A stretch of 64,000 bases of DNA. It comes from DUPQ01 sp022706885 (lineage in GTDB: Bacteria; Bacillota; Clostridia; DUPQ01). The position numbers were made by a program, and so were the translations under genes. Positions within the stretch are counted from its first letter, which is position 1. Each line of letters begins with the position of its first letter. Under the pieces are notes generated by a model that was given only the letters and a program-made list of their open reading frames with translations, did no database searches and had not been told where the DNA came from. Where the stretch lies: contig JAKJBR010000001.1 in NCBI GenBank assembly GCA_022706885.1, forward strand, positions 1 to 64,000. Direction: 5' to 3'. Below are positions 33,456 through 42,957 of the stretch, piece after piece.

Positions 33456-34757
33456 GTGAGGAAAAGAACGTTTTTAACTATATCAGTACTGCTTGTTGCG
33501 GTTATACTGTCCTCCTGTACTCCGGTGGAAACACCTACAGTACAACCGTCTTCCGTACCTTCCGAAAATCCGCCTCAGACTTCTTTTTCTCCCCAACCGC
33601 CCGCTTCGGAGCAACCGACGGAAACCCGACCTGCGGAAGCCGCCCCGAAAACAGCTACTTTGAAACTGTCGGCAACAGGCGATGTAATGAGTCACTACAC
33701 CCAGATTTTAGATGCATATAATGCTGAAACCGGCGAATATGATTATTCCAATTCTTTAAGTCGAATTAAAAATTTTACTAAAACCAGCGATCTTCTTATT
33801 GCCAATTTGGAAACCTCCATGGCGGAGGGAGAATATACCGGTTATCCTATTTTCAATACTCCTCCCGCTTTGGCCAAAAACCTTAAGGACATAGGGGTGG
33901 ATATTGTAAGCACCGCTAACAACCACTGTCTTGATAAAGGTTTCAAAGGCCTTGTCTCCACCATAGAGAATGTAAAAGCGGCGGGACTTCTTCAGGTGGG
34001 AACATATGCCGCACAGCAAGATCGTGATGCGTCACATGGAGTTCTGGTTAAAGAGATTAACGGAATAAGTATGGCGATAGTTAATTATTCCTACGGTACC
34101 AATGTTATAAGGATACCGGCGGGAAAGGAGTTCTGCGTAAATCTTCTGTATGAAGACTATTTAGGTCCCTATACAATATTAAACAAAAAACAGATATCTT
34201 CCGACCTTGAGTATGCACGCTCTCTTGATACCGACCTTATAATAGCCCTTATTCACTGGGGAACGGAATATGTCACAACGGAAAGCGAAAAGCAACGACA
34301 AGCCGCACAATTTCTGTTTGATAACGGCGTGGATATATTGATAGGAAACCACCCCCATGTACTGCAACCTATGGGGATACAGACGATACGCACCCCGGAA
34401 GGTCAAGAAAAGCAGGTATTCGTATGTTATTCGTTAGGTAACTTCATGTCCAATATAACCAGAACCCATTACACGCTGACTTCGGTAATATTGAATATCT
34501 ATATAGAAAAAAATCTTGAAACCGATGTGACCGTAATCAAAGGATATGATTATGTGCCCACATATATGCTTACTCCGGAATGGGGAGGCTCCAGACCATA
34601 TGTGCTTCCCGTTCATGATGCCATAAAAGAATATGAAAACGGTTCAAGTACATTGATAAATGAAAAAATTTACAAGGATTTATTGGCATCTTTGAAGATT
34701 TGTCATGACATTATCGGTCGCGATTACGATTATTACTATATAAAAAGAACAGATTAA
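33456..34757 (+). CDS. CapA-family metallophosphatase-like lipoprotein
   Basis: 433 aa with a GTG start behind AGAGGTAG. A lipoprotein signal with lipobox LSSC (C21) is followed by a Pro/Ser/Thr-rich linker (~22-65) and a CapA/PgsA calcineurin-like domain. The metal-binding motifs GDVMSH, NLETS, NNHCLDKG, HWGTEY and GNHPH appear in family order. CapA takes part in poly-gamma-glutamate synthesis or transport in Bacillus, but no capBC homologue is here, so that function should not be assumed. It ends 1 bp before the convergent typA. Confidence 0.88.
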   Translation: MRKRTFLTISVLLVAVILSSCTPVETPTVQPSSVPSENPPQTSFSPQPPASEQPTETRPAEAAPKTATLKLSATGDVMSHYTQILDAYNAETGEYDYSNSLSRIKNFTKTSDLLIANLETSMAEGEYTGYPIFNTPPALAKNLKDIGVDIVSTANNHCLDKGFKGLVSTIENVKAAGLLQVGTYAAQQDRDASHGVLVKEINGISMAIVNYSYGTNVIRIPAGKEFCVNLLYEDYLGPYTILNKKQISSDLEYARSLDTDLIIALIHWGTEYVTTESEKQRQAAQFLFDNGVDILIGNHPHVLQPMGIQTIRTPEGQEKQVFVCYSLGNFMSNITRTHYTLTSVILNIYIEKNLETDVTVIKGYDYVPTYMLTPEWGGSRPYVLPVHDAIKEYENGSSTLINEKIYKDLLASLKICHDIIGRDYDYYYIKRTD

Positions 34758-34758
34758 T

Positions 34759-36582
34759 CTATTGTTTATCTTTAAATTTCGATCTCATACGCATTACGGG
34801 ATCCAATATCTTTTTTCTTATGCGCATACTTAAGGGGGTTATTTCCAGTAATTCATCTTCTTTAATATATTCCATTGCCTGCTCCAGGCTCATCTTCTTC
34901 GGAGGAGATAAGCGCAGAGCCTCATCGCTTCCCGCCGCCCTCACATTTGTAACATGCTTCTTTTTGCATACATTGACCGAGATGTCCTCATCCTTGGGTG
35001 TCTCGCCTACAACCATTCCGGCATACACTTCCTCTCCGGGATTTATAAAAAGCACTCCTCTTTCCTGAGCATTATACAGACCGTATGTAACCGCGGTCCC
35101 CGTTTCAAAGGCAATCAGCGAACCGTTGCTTCTGTACCCTATTTCTCCCTTATACGGAGCATATCCTTCATAGAGGGTATTCATTATACCTTCTCCCGCA
35201 GTATCGGTCAGAAACTCGTTCCTGTAGCCGAACAAGCCTCTCGCAGGAACAGAAAACTCCATTTTCATTCTGGTACCGGACAGATTCATGCACAGCATCT
35301 CGCCTTTTCTTTTTCCCACTTTCTCACATACCGCCCCTACGCAGTCGGAAGGTACGTCAATATATACATGCTCCATGGGTTCCTGTTTTACTCCGTCTAT
35401 ATCCGTAAACAGCACCCTGGGCGTACTCAATTGAAATTCATATCCTTCCCTCTTCATGGTCTCCACCAGAATGGACAGGTGCATTTCTCCTCTTCCCATA
35501 ACAATAAAAGCATCGGCGGATTCCGTTTCCTTCACTTTTAACGAAACATCCTTCAGTGTTTCTCTGAACAACCGCTCTCTTAAATGCCTGGATGTTACAT
35601 ATTTACCTTCTCTTCCGGCAAACGGACTGTCATTAACCGAGAAGGTCATTTCTATTGTAGGAGGAGAAATTTTTGCAAATTCTATTGCTTCGACAAATTC
35701 CGGATTACATATCGTGTCTCCTATAGAAATCTTTGGTATTCCGGAAAAAGAAATAATATCTCCTACATATGCTTCTTCGACAGGTTCTCTTTTAACTCCT
35801 TCAAATGAATATATATTGGTTACCTTTGCCCTGTGAGGTTCTTCGGGATTATGATAGTTAACTACGGCAACATCGCTGTTTTCCTTAATGTGACCTCTTT
35901 CTATTCTGCCTATGGCTATTCTTCCGACATAGTCATTGTAGTCAATGGAAGAAATCAACACCTGCAACGGCTTATTTTCGTCGCCTCCCGGAGGATTAAT
36001 ATGTTGCAAAACGGTATCAAACAGCGGCGACAAATCCGTTCCTTTTATTTCCGGGTTCAGTGAAGCCGCTCCTTCTTTTGCGGAACAGTACACATAAGGA
36101 CTGTCCAATTGCGTGTCGTTTGCCTGCAATTCCATCAGAAGTTCCAGCACGTCGTTTTCCGTCTTTCGGATATCCGCACCTTCCCTGTCCACTTTATTTA
36201 TCACAATTATTACTTTATGATTAAGTTCCAAAGCTTTGGAAAGAACAAACCTTGTCTGCGGCATAGGCCCTTCAAAGGCATCCACCAATAACAGTACTCC
36301 GTCAACCATTTTAAGTACGCGTTCCACCTCTCCGGAAAAATCCGCATGTCCGGGGGTATCCACTATATTGATCTTGGTATTCTTGTATCTTACCGAAGCA
36401 TTCTTGGCAAGAATGGTTATACCCTTCTCTCTCTCCAGATCGCCGGAATCCATTACTCTGTCCGCAACAACCTGATTTTTCCTGAACACTCCCGCCTGTT
36501 TAAGCATGGCATCCACCAGTGTGGTCTTGCCGTGGTCTACATGCGCTATTATTGCTATATTCCTTAAGTCTTCCCTTATCAT
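34759..36582 (-). CDS. typA: Ribosome-associated GTPase TypA/BipA
   Basis: 607 aa translational GTPase that assists 50S assembly under stress or cold. The G motifs AHVDHGKTT, DTPGHADF and NKVD are present in the first 135 residues, followed by EF-G-like domains II, III and V and the TypA-specific C-terminal domain. Full length for the family. A GAGGAAGG site precedes the ATG. TATAAT lies ~25 nt upstream on the minus strand. Confidence 0.96.
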   Translation of the reverse strand: MIREDLRNIAIIAHVDHGKTTLVDAMLKQAGVFRKNQVVADRVMDSGDLEREKGITILAKNASVRYKNTKINIVDTPGHADFSGEVERVLKMVDGVLLLVDAFEGPMPQTRFVLSKALELNHKVIIVINKVDREGADIRKTENDVLELLMELQANDTQLDSPYVYCSAKEGAASLNPEIKGTDLSPLFDTVLQHINPPGGDENKPLQVLISSIDYNDYVGRIAIGRIERGHIKENSDVAVVNYHNPEEPHRAKVTNIYSFEGVKREPVEEAYVGDIISFSGIPKISIGDTICNPEFVEAIEFAKISPPTIEMTFSVNDSPFAGREGKYVTSRHLRERLFRETLKDVSLKVKETESADAFIVMGRGEMHLSILVETMKREGYEFQLSTPRVLFTDIDGVKQEPMEHVYIDVPSDCVGAVCEKVGKRKGEMLCMNLSGTRMKMEFSVPARGLFGYRNEFLTDTAGEGIMNTLYEGYAPYKGEIGYRSNGSLIAFETGTAVTYGLYNAQERGVLFINPGEEVYAGMVVGETPKDEDISVNVCKKKHVTNVRAAGSDEALRLSPPKKMSLEQAMEYIKEDELLEITPLSMRIRKKILDPVMRMRSKFKDKQ

Positions 36583-36717
36583 AAGCCTTCCTCAAAAGTT
36601 TTCAACTTATTATACACCTGTAAGATTAAAAGAAAAGCATAATATTTTATACTTAACATCAAAGGCTATGTCTCTTTAACTTTTTTGAGAAACCTATTAT
36701 ATTTTCCTATCATATTT

Positions 36718-37260
36718 CTATTCTTTATATTCCGTATTTTTTATATCGGCAATAACACTTTCCAAATCCGCGGTTTTTAAAATAGGTGTCGTATATCCTA
36801 CTCTAACCTCATTCAAGGTGTTATCTTTAATTATAAACTGACCGTTATGTAAACCGTTTATTATGTAAACATTCTTTGCAACTGGTCCATTATATTTCCT
36901 CAGAAACAATAACACCTCGGTATTTTTAATAAGATAAGGATCCTCCTTCATTTTTGTTTGCAGTATTTCTAATGTTCTGTTGCCTAAATCTCCTCTTACA
37001 CAGTCTTTAACCTCGATCTCCGTAACGGCAAAGATAATGTCATCGTACACAAACTCTTTGTTATCCGAAACAACTGTAGCTATTACGGCAACGGGTGATT
37101 TTTCCACCAGGTCCTGATAGGTGCTGAATGTGTCAACTGATTTCCCGCTTCCATATGTAACATTTGTCGTTATAACAAAAAACAAAAGAACGGCAACCGA
37201 TAATATTAAAACGATTGCCGCTATTATCCACCTGCTTTTTTTCTTAGTTACGGTAGACAC
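36718..37260 (-). CDS. Uncharacterised membrane-anchored protein
   Basis: 180 aa. A basic N-terminus and one hydrophobic helix (about residues 10-31) make it a likely signal-anchored extracytoplasmic protein. The rest is beta-rich, with a VIATVVSDNKEF...FAVTEIEVKDCVRGD stretch resembling small secreted OB-like proteins of Bacillota, but I cannot assign a family. Only one cysteine is seen, and there is no lipobox. A GGAGGG site precedes the ATG. It lies alone between typA and the divergent GH4 gene. Confidence 0.7.
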   Translation of the reverse strand: MSTVTKKKSRWIIAAIVLILSVAVLLFFVITTNVTYGSGKSVDTFSTYQDLVEKSPVAVIATVVSDNKEFVYDDIIFAVTEIEVKDCVRGDLGNRTLEILQTKMKEDPYLIKNTEVLLFLRKYNGPVAKNVYIINGLHNGQFIIKDNTLNEVRVGYTTPILKTADLESVIADIKNTEYKE

Positions 37261-37452
37261 TTTATTCCCTCCGTGATAATAATCGGACTCTGCTTTGTTC
37301 AGAATTCAGCATTCTCCTCTGTCCGGAATTGCTCCATCATGCATCATTTGACGAATAGTATAAATCTAAAGTTCTCAGGTCATTAAATAAAGGAACATTA
37401 CATACATAAAAATGATACAATATCCGTATATCATTGTATTAAGGAGTGTGCC

Positions 37453-38775
37453 ATGAAAAAATTTGCATTTATAGGCGGCGGCAGTTTCGGCTTTACACGT
37501 AATCTGGTGAAGGACCTTCTCACTTTCCCCGCATTTCGTGATGCCCATATCGTTCTGATGGATATAGATCCCGAAAGATTGGATTATATACATCAGGCTG
37601 TCAGGAAGATTATAAAAGCGGGAAAATATCCTGCAAAAGTTACAGCAACTACAGACAGGGTTAAAGCTCTTAAAGGAGCGGACGGTGTATTGTGTACGAT
37701 ACTTTCCGGTGATGTGGATGTTTGGCAGCATGATATCCTCATTCCCAAAAAATACGGAGTGGATATAAATATCGGAGACACAAGAGGTCCCGCAGGTATC
37801 TTCCGTTTTTTAAGAACGGTGCCGGTAATGCTGGACATATGTAAAGACATTGAAAAATACTGTCCCGATGCGGTTTTCTTGAACTACACAAACCCGATGG
37901 CTATGTTATGTATGGCCATGCAGAAGAAATTCCCCACTCTTAAGATAACCGGCTTGTGTCACAGTGTTCAGGGAACGGCCGGAATGCTTGCAAAATGGAT
38001 CGGTGCTCCCATGAATGAAATAACTTACAAATGTGCGGGCGTAAACCATCAGGCTTTCTATCTGGAATACAAGTGGAACGGAAAAGACGCTTATCCTTTA
38101 ATCAGAGAAGCCATTAAAGATCCTGAAATTTACCAAAAAGAACTTATCCGGAACAATATGTTCGAGCATCTGGATTATTATGTAACGGAATCTTCCGGCC
38201 ACAACAGTGAATATGTCGCATGGTACAGAAAGAATCCCGAATTATTGGAAAAATACTGTATGAACGGTACAAACTGGAACCCCGGACATTATGCATATAT
38301 TCTTAATGAATATCTGAAACGGAAAGACACCTGGCGTGACTCCATTAAGGAATGGCTTGCAAAGGAGGATATTAATCTGGAGCGTGGCTACGAGTATGCT
38401 ACATATATTTTCAATGCGGTATTCGGAGATAATACATTATTCAAGTTCAACGGAAATGTAATGAATCACGGAATTATCGAAAATCTTCCGTATGACTGCT
38501 GTGTTGAAGTTCCTATTCTTGCATCAAAGAATTCATTGGAACCGATACATATAGGGGTTATGCCCGATCAGCTTGCCACCCTTATAAACACAACGGCCCG
38601 CTGTGAGGTAATGGCTGTGGATGCGGCACTGGAACGTAACCCGAGAAAGGTGTTCCATGCGGTTGCATTCGATCCGCTTACTTCCGCCGTACTGTCGCTT
38701 GATCAGATAAAAGAGATGGTTGATGAAATGATGGAGAAGAATAAGGATTATCTGGGTTATTTGTATAAACAATAA
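37453..38775 (+). CDS. GH4 family glycosidase (alpha-galactosidase/alpha-glucosidase/galacturonidase type)
   Basis: 440 aa NAD+- and Mn2+-dependent glycosidase of family 4. The N-terminal Rossmann motif GGGSFG, the NYTNPM motif (144-149) and the metal ligands C169 (GLCHS) and H199 (GVNHQ) are visible. The CHS signature is that of the non-phosphorylated-substrate branch (MelA, AglA, LplD), while 6-phospho-glycosidases carry CDMP-type motifs. The exact sugar is not resolvable. An AAGGAG site precedes the ATG, and an inverted repeat ATACAAT/ATTGTAT (37415-37421 and 37433-37439) just upstream may be an operator. No transporter is adjacent. Confidence 0.88.
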   Translation: MKKFAFIGGGSFGFTRNLVKDLLTFPAFRDAHIVLMDIDPERLDYIHQAVRKIIKAGKYPAKVTATTDRVKALKGADGVLCTILSGDVDVWQHDILIPKKYGVDINIGDTRGPAGIFRFLRTVPVMLDICKDIEKYCPDAVFLNYTNPMAMLCMAMQKKFPTLKITGLCHSVQGTAGMLAKWIGAPMNEITYKCAGVNHQAFYLEYKWNGKDAYPLIREAIKDPEIYQKELIRNNMFEHLDYYVTESSGHNSEYVAWYRKNPELLEKYCMNGTNWNPGHYAYILNEYLKRKDTWRDSIKEWLAKEDINLERGYEYATYIFNAVFGDNTLFKFNGNVMNHGIIENLPYDCCVEVPILASKNSLEPIHIGVMPDQLATLINTTARCEVMAVDAALERNPRKVFHAVAFDPLTSAVLSLDQIKEMVDEMMEKNKDYLGYLYKQ

Positions 38776-38813
38776 TAAATAGGGAGTTTTCTCTTTATCC
38801 TTTTATCCAAGAC

Positions 38814-38844
38814 AAAGGGTTATGTCTCTACATAACCCTTTTTT
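38814..38844. terminator. Strong bidirectional terminator between GH4 and aconitase X genes
   Basis: A perfect 12-bp stem AAAGGGTTATGT/ACATAACCCTTT with a CTCT loop, followed by Ts on the plus strand and a shorter T-run on the minus strand. Confidence 0.9.
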
Positions 38845-38900
38845 GTTCTTCAAATACTCTTCTTACTTTCCTTTAGCTTTTTCAGTTCTTCTTTGTTGTA

Positions 38901-39347
38901 TCATTGCTCTACAATAACCGTTCCGTCCTGCTTTACTGTAACGGTCATTCCGTCTTTGACATAATCCAGAAAATCCTGTCCCAGTTTATCCACGGTTACA
39001 ATACTGTTTTCTGTCCACACATCGGCAAGTATAACTCCTGCTGCGGCTATTGAATCTATACTTTCACTGAACAGCATAGCTTTCGGAGCAACTCCCATAG
39101 CGGCCGCACTTTGCAGAACCATTCCCCCGGTAGTGGAACCTATGGTCTTAGGCAGACATATTGCTTTGCCGGTTATCTCTTTTTTGTATAAGTCGGGATT
39201 GTTCTGATCGCTTCCCAAAACCGTTTTCTTATTTGCCAATAAACTTTTCTGAAATGTAGCCAAAGTATTCATGCCGTTTTTTGATACCACGGCTGTTGTT
39301 TGAACCGTTCCCGCTACAACATTTCTTCCTTTAAATTCTTTTTTCAT
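38901..39347 (-). CDS. Aconitase X swivel-domain (small) subunit, DUF126
   Basis: 148 aa. The GSTTGGMVLQ motif and the compact beta-rich layout match the swivelling small subunit of split aconitase X. The start overlaps the large-subunit stop by 4 nt (ATGA), as expected for a heterodimer. Known aconitase X activities are cis-3-hydroxy-L-proline dehydratase in bacteria and phosphomevalonate dehydratase in archaea; the substrate here is open. Confidence 0.9.
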   Translation of the reverse strand: MKKEFKGRNVVAGTVQTTAVVSKNGMNTLATFQKSLLANKKTVLGSDQNNPDLYKKEITGKAICLPKTIGSTTGGMVLQSAAAMGVAPKAMLFSESIDSIAAAGVILADVWTENSIVTVDKLGQDFLDYVKDGMTVTVKQDGTVIVEQ

Positions 39348-40636
39348 CTTGCAATATCCCCCCTTACCGCAATACCGGCTATTTCTTCATCGGTATAATA
39401 TCTTGCCGTTGTGTAAGTCCTCAGTTTATTGGAGTTTGTCACTACGGCTCTTTTTCCGCAAATAGGATTGTTCATATACATAAGAGGGCATATGGAAGAT
39501 ATTTTTGTGCCGTAACTTATAAATTTGTTGTAGTATTCCTTGTTTTCTTTGAAATGTGCTACAACATCGGGAGCGGCGGTAAATACCGTTTCCAGAGCAA
39601 CTTTTTTCTTGCCCTGTTTTTCCAGCTCTTTTCCTATTCTGTCGGTCCATTCAATCAGCTGATTGTATGACAGATGCGGACACCCTATAAAACACCTTGA
39701 AGGCTTTGCATCGGCATTCTTCCATATGACAGGGTAATTATTCTTAACCCTTTCCAGCTCGGCATCATCTATCACATATACTTTTGCTTTGTCTTTTATG
39801 AGTGCTTCTTTCAGCTCCACTGCTTCCGGCGTCAGATTTTCCACATGATAAAGGCCTACCGCTCCGTTTGAAGCGGTAGCTGCTCCCATATCTTTCAGAT
39901 AGTCTTTTGTCTGTGCATTAAGTTCTTTGCCTATAAACTTATCCAGTCCCTTTATGTATGGCACTTCACTCATTACTTTCATGCCTATGGCACTTCCCAA
40001 CACCTGAGCTTCCGGTTTTTTGGTTGTTTTTATCTGCACAATCCATGTGGCTTTTCTTCCTTCATCGGTCAGTAAATCGAATTCCGGTACTTTACCCAGT
40101 ATTGCTCCGAACATTTCGATTATTCCCGAGTTTCTGTTACACCTCGCTCCTATGACCGAATTGGCATATACCACTGCGGAGGATTCCGCCCAGGATAGAA
40201 TATCTCCTTTTTTGGGTATATTACCCACTTCTTCCATATAACAGGTGCAGCTGAACGCATTGGAATCCTTTAATCCGGTTTTCTTAAGCTGTTCCTCATA
40301 ATCTTTCTGTTTTCCGTACATTATACCGAAAACCAGTTTTTCCAAAGGATTACATTTGACATTCTCATAATCCAACGGTCTCGGGTCTACGGTAAACTTA
40401 TCAATCGCAGTAACCCCCGCATCGTTTATTTCATCCATTATCGCAAATACGGCTTTCATTAAGGATATTCCGAAACTGGTTACAAGATGAGACGGAGCGG
40501 TTACCGGCACCAATCGCTTTGCACCGAAAACCTCTCCGTACATTACCAGAGATTTAGCGACCTTAGCCATTACTTCTCCCTTTGAACCGTTCAGAATATC
40601 TTTTTCCTCATCGGTAAGAAACATTTTATACTCCAT
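39344..40636 (-). CDS. Aconitase X catalytic (large) subunit, DUF521
   Basis: 430 aa. Family features include the N-terminal LTDEEKDILNG, the SHLVTSFG and FTVDPRP segments, the CTCYMEEVGNIP motif and the SVIGARCNRNSG loop. Several conserved cysteines (those, plus CFIGCPHL) could ligate the Fe-S or iron centre. It dehydrates a hydroxy acid together with the small subunit. It begins 12 nt after the OYE-type reductase gene, so the three genes form one unit; the reductase could act on the dehydration product, which is inference. Confidence 0.9.
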   Translation of the reverse strand: MEYKMFLTDEEKDILNGSKGEVMAKVAKSLVMYGEVFGAKRLVPVTAPSHLVTSFGISLMKAVFAIMDEINDAGVTAIDKFTVDPRPLDYENVKCNPLEKLVFGIMYGKQKDYEEQLKKTGLKDSNAFSCTCYMEEVGNIPKKGDILSWAESSAVVYANSVIGARCNRNSGIIEMFGAILGKVPEFDLLTDEGRKATWIVQIKTTKKPEAQVLGSAIGMKVMSEVPYIKGLDKFIGKELNAQTKDYLKDMGAATASNGAVGLYHVENLTPEAVELKEALIKDKAKVYVIDDAELERVKNNYPVIWKNADAKPSRCFIGCPHLSYNQLIEWTDRIGKELEKQGKKKVALETVFTAAPDVVAHFKENKEYYNKFISYGTKISSICPLMYMNNPICGKRAVVTNSNKLRTYTTARYYTDEEIAGIAVRGDIAR

Positions 40637-40647
40637 TCTTCTCCTCC

Positions 40648-42909
40648 TTAAACTGTCAATCCTACCGCATAACCGGCTTTGGTTGCATCAAATACTTTTC
40701 CTCCCTTGAAAGAGTCACCGATATTGTACATTTCACATTTCGGAAGCTGCTTCTGTAAAGCATAAAATCCCGTGTCGTCGCATCTTCCGCCTGCTGCCTG
40801 CACAATAATATCCGCTTCTATAAACTGTCCTTCCAACTCTTCTTTAATGGGCTTAGCAAGAGGATTCTCTATATTGGGAGGCAGTATCGGGCTCCATGTG
40901 TTATACGGGTCGGGTACCGTCTTGGACATATTTCTGGAAACCTTTATCCCTCCTATTTCATAACTTACCAGTTTGGTACAATTAAACAGTTTTACACCTG
41001 CTTTTTCCAGATAGTAGATAAGGTATGTTCTGTTGGCGGTACATACATGATTCATAAAGTACGGCTCCATCTCTATTACGGTTACTTCTTTGCCTAATTC
41101 TTTATTCAGGAAGAATGCGGTCTCACATCCTACAACGCCTCCCCCTATAACCACCACTTTCTTGGCTGCTTTCACCAGTTCCGGTTTTTCCAACACATCC
41201 ACCGCCTGCACTTTGTCGGCTTTCTCATAACCCGGAAGTTTCAATTCCACATCTTTTGTTCCGGCTGCATAGATTACCGTATCATATCCTTCTTTTTTCA
41301 GCAGCTCGGCAGTGGCTTCGGTATTGAGAACCACTTTAAGTTTGTATTCTTTTGAGGTTGTCTCCAGAAGATTCTTCAGATACTCGTGGTAATTCTGTAT
41401 ATCAAACTTTATTTTAGGTTTTCCTCCTGCATTAAGTCTTCCGCCTATAGTTGCCTGCTTTTCGTACACCGTTACATCATGTCCTCTTTTAGCTGCGGTT
41501 ACCGCTGCCATAACTCCCGCCGGGCCGCTTCCTATTACAGCAATATTCTTTACCTTTTCAGCGGATGCCGGCTGTTCGCTGTATAAATGCTCGAATGCCG
41601 TTCTGGGATTGACGGCACATTGAGGATGTCCGCCTTCCACAAACTCGTTTATACATCCTTCCTGACACCCTATGCACGGAATTATATCCTTTGTGAGTCC
41701 CGCTCTTGCTTTATTGGGCCATTGCGGATCGGCAAGCAGCGGTCTTCCCAGCATTATCATGTCGGCTTTATCCTGCATCAACACTTCCTCGGCCACATCG
41801 GGGTATCCCAATTTGCCTACGGCTACTACGGGCACTTTAACTCCGGCATTGGAAAGTATATTGTTCTCCTCAAAATACTTCTTTACTATTCTTGCTACAT
41901 CGGCAAAACAAGCGGGAGGCATTCCCTCCGGCGGATGCGGCAGCCACCAGTTATCGTAACAGCCCAAATCCACATCGAATATATCCACTCCGGCGGACAC
42001 GAGATTTTTCATGTAATCCAGTGTCATTTCCACTGTTCTGCCGTTTTTAAACTTCTTAAGTGCCGTTTTGTTCATTTTCTCCCCGTACGTTTCGTTGAGA
42101 GCAAGAGAAAGGTCTATTCTGTACATGATAGGATAAGATTTACCCGCTCTTTTTCTTATCTGCTGTATCATTTCCACACCGAAAGCCTGCCAGTCGGAAT
42201 ATCTTCCCAGTTTCCTTCTGTTGAATGCGGGATTGGTCATCTGCTCCAAGAGATACCCCTCATGACCGTGCAGATATACTCCGTCCAGCCCGAATGCTTT
42301 TGCATCTGCGGCAGCTTGTCCGACATTCTTTATTATCTTTCTGCACGCTGCATCGGTAAGCGGCATACACGGAACTTCCGCCATATACCAGTTGGGGTTA
42401 ACCGATGCCGATACCGGAAATTTAAACTGATTTGTCAGACACTGAGGATTTCCTACTCTTCCCAGTCCCGGTGTCAACTGAACAAAAATCCGTGCCCCGT
42501 ATGAGTGCACCGCATGTGCCAGATTTCTCCATCCCACATAGACAGTTCTCGAACGGTCTATCCTCGGAAAATATGACAGTTTATCCAGCTCAATCAATGA
42601 ATGATCTATTCCGAAGCTTATGGGGATAAGACCGGTGGTTATCAGTCCCACTCCTCCTTTTGCGCGTTCCCGGAAATATTCAATCATTTTTTCATTCGGG
42701 CGTCCCGTTTCTTCCGCCATATTGATATTGCCCATAGGTGCCATAACAAGTCTGTTCTTAATTGTCAGACTGTTTATCTTTATGGGCGAAAACAACATAG
42801 GATAGGGAGCATGTTTGTTTGTCATTTTTGCAGCACTGAATCCGGTATCTTCTTTGAACCACGACCCGTAACTGTCAACGAGTTTTTGAATTTTGTCGTC
42901 TGTTTTCAT
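40648..42909 (-). CDS. Old yellow enzyme-type NADH:flavin oxidoreductase (2,4-dienoyl-CoA/enoate reductase-like)
   Basis: 753 aa. Residues ~35-400 are an FMN-binding TIM barrel (VMAPMGN, HGHEGYLLEQ). A [4Fe-4S] motif CIGCQEGC...C follows near 415-435. The C-terminal ~300 residues form FAD/NAD domains with GSGPAG and GGGVVG. This is the architecture of enoate and 2,4-dienoyl-CoA reductases, which reduce activated C=C bonds in anaerobes. It is ~80-100 residues longer than typical members, with an N-terminal extension and extra loops in the C-terminal half. A CGGAGG site precedes the ATG. It leads the operon with aconitase X. Confidence 0.87.
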   Translation of the reverse strand: MKTDDKIQKLVDSYGSWFKEDTGFSAAKMTNKHAPYPMLFSPIKINSLTIKNRLVMAPMGNINMAEETGRPNEKMIEYFRERAKGGVGLITTGLIPISFGIDHSLIELDKLSYFPRIDRSRTVYVGWRNLAHAVHSYGARIFVQLTPGLGRVGNPQCLTNQFKFPVSASVNPNWYMAEVPCMPLTDAACRKIIKNVGQAAADAKAFGLDGVYLHGHEGYLLEQMTNPAFNRRKLGRYSDWQAFGVEMIQQIRKRAGKSYPIMYRIDLSLALNETYGEKMNKTALKKFKNGRTVEMTLDYMKNLVSAGVDIFDVDLGCYDNWWLPHPPEGMPPACFADVARIVKKYFEENNILSNAGVKVPVVAVGKLGYPDVAEEVLMQDKADMIMLGRPLLADPQWPNKARAGLTKDIIPCIGCQEGCINEFVEGGHPQCAVNPRTAFEHLYSEQPASAEKVKNIAVIGSGPAGVMAAVTAAKRGHDVTVYEKQATIGGRLNAGGKPKIKFDIQNYHEYLKNLLETTSKEYKLKVVLNTEATAELLKKEGYDTVIYAAGTKDVELKLPGYEKADKVQAVDVLEKPELVKAAKKVVVIGGGVVGCETAFFLNKELGKEVTVIEMEPYFMNHVCTANRTYLIYYLEKAGVKLFNCTKLVSYEIGGIKVSRNMSKTVPDPYNTWSPILPPNIENPLAKPIKEELEGQFIEADIIVQAAGGRCDDTGFYALQKQLPKCEMYNIGDSFKGGKVFDATKAGYAVGLTV

Positions 42910-42957
42910 GAATCTTACCTCCGTTTGCTATTTATATATTCAGAATGTAACTGTTTA

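Noticed and set aside
41587..42504. 305-aa plus-strand open frame
   Set aside because: Lies wholly antisense to the well-supported OYE-type reductase; no ribosome site and Cys/His/Ser-rich nonsense composition.
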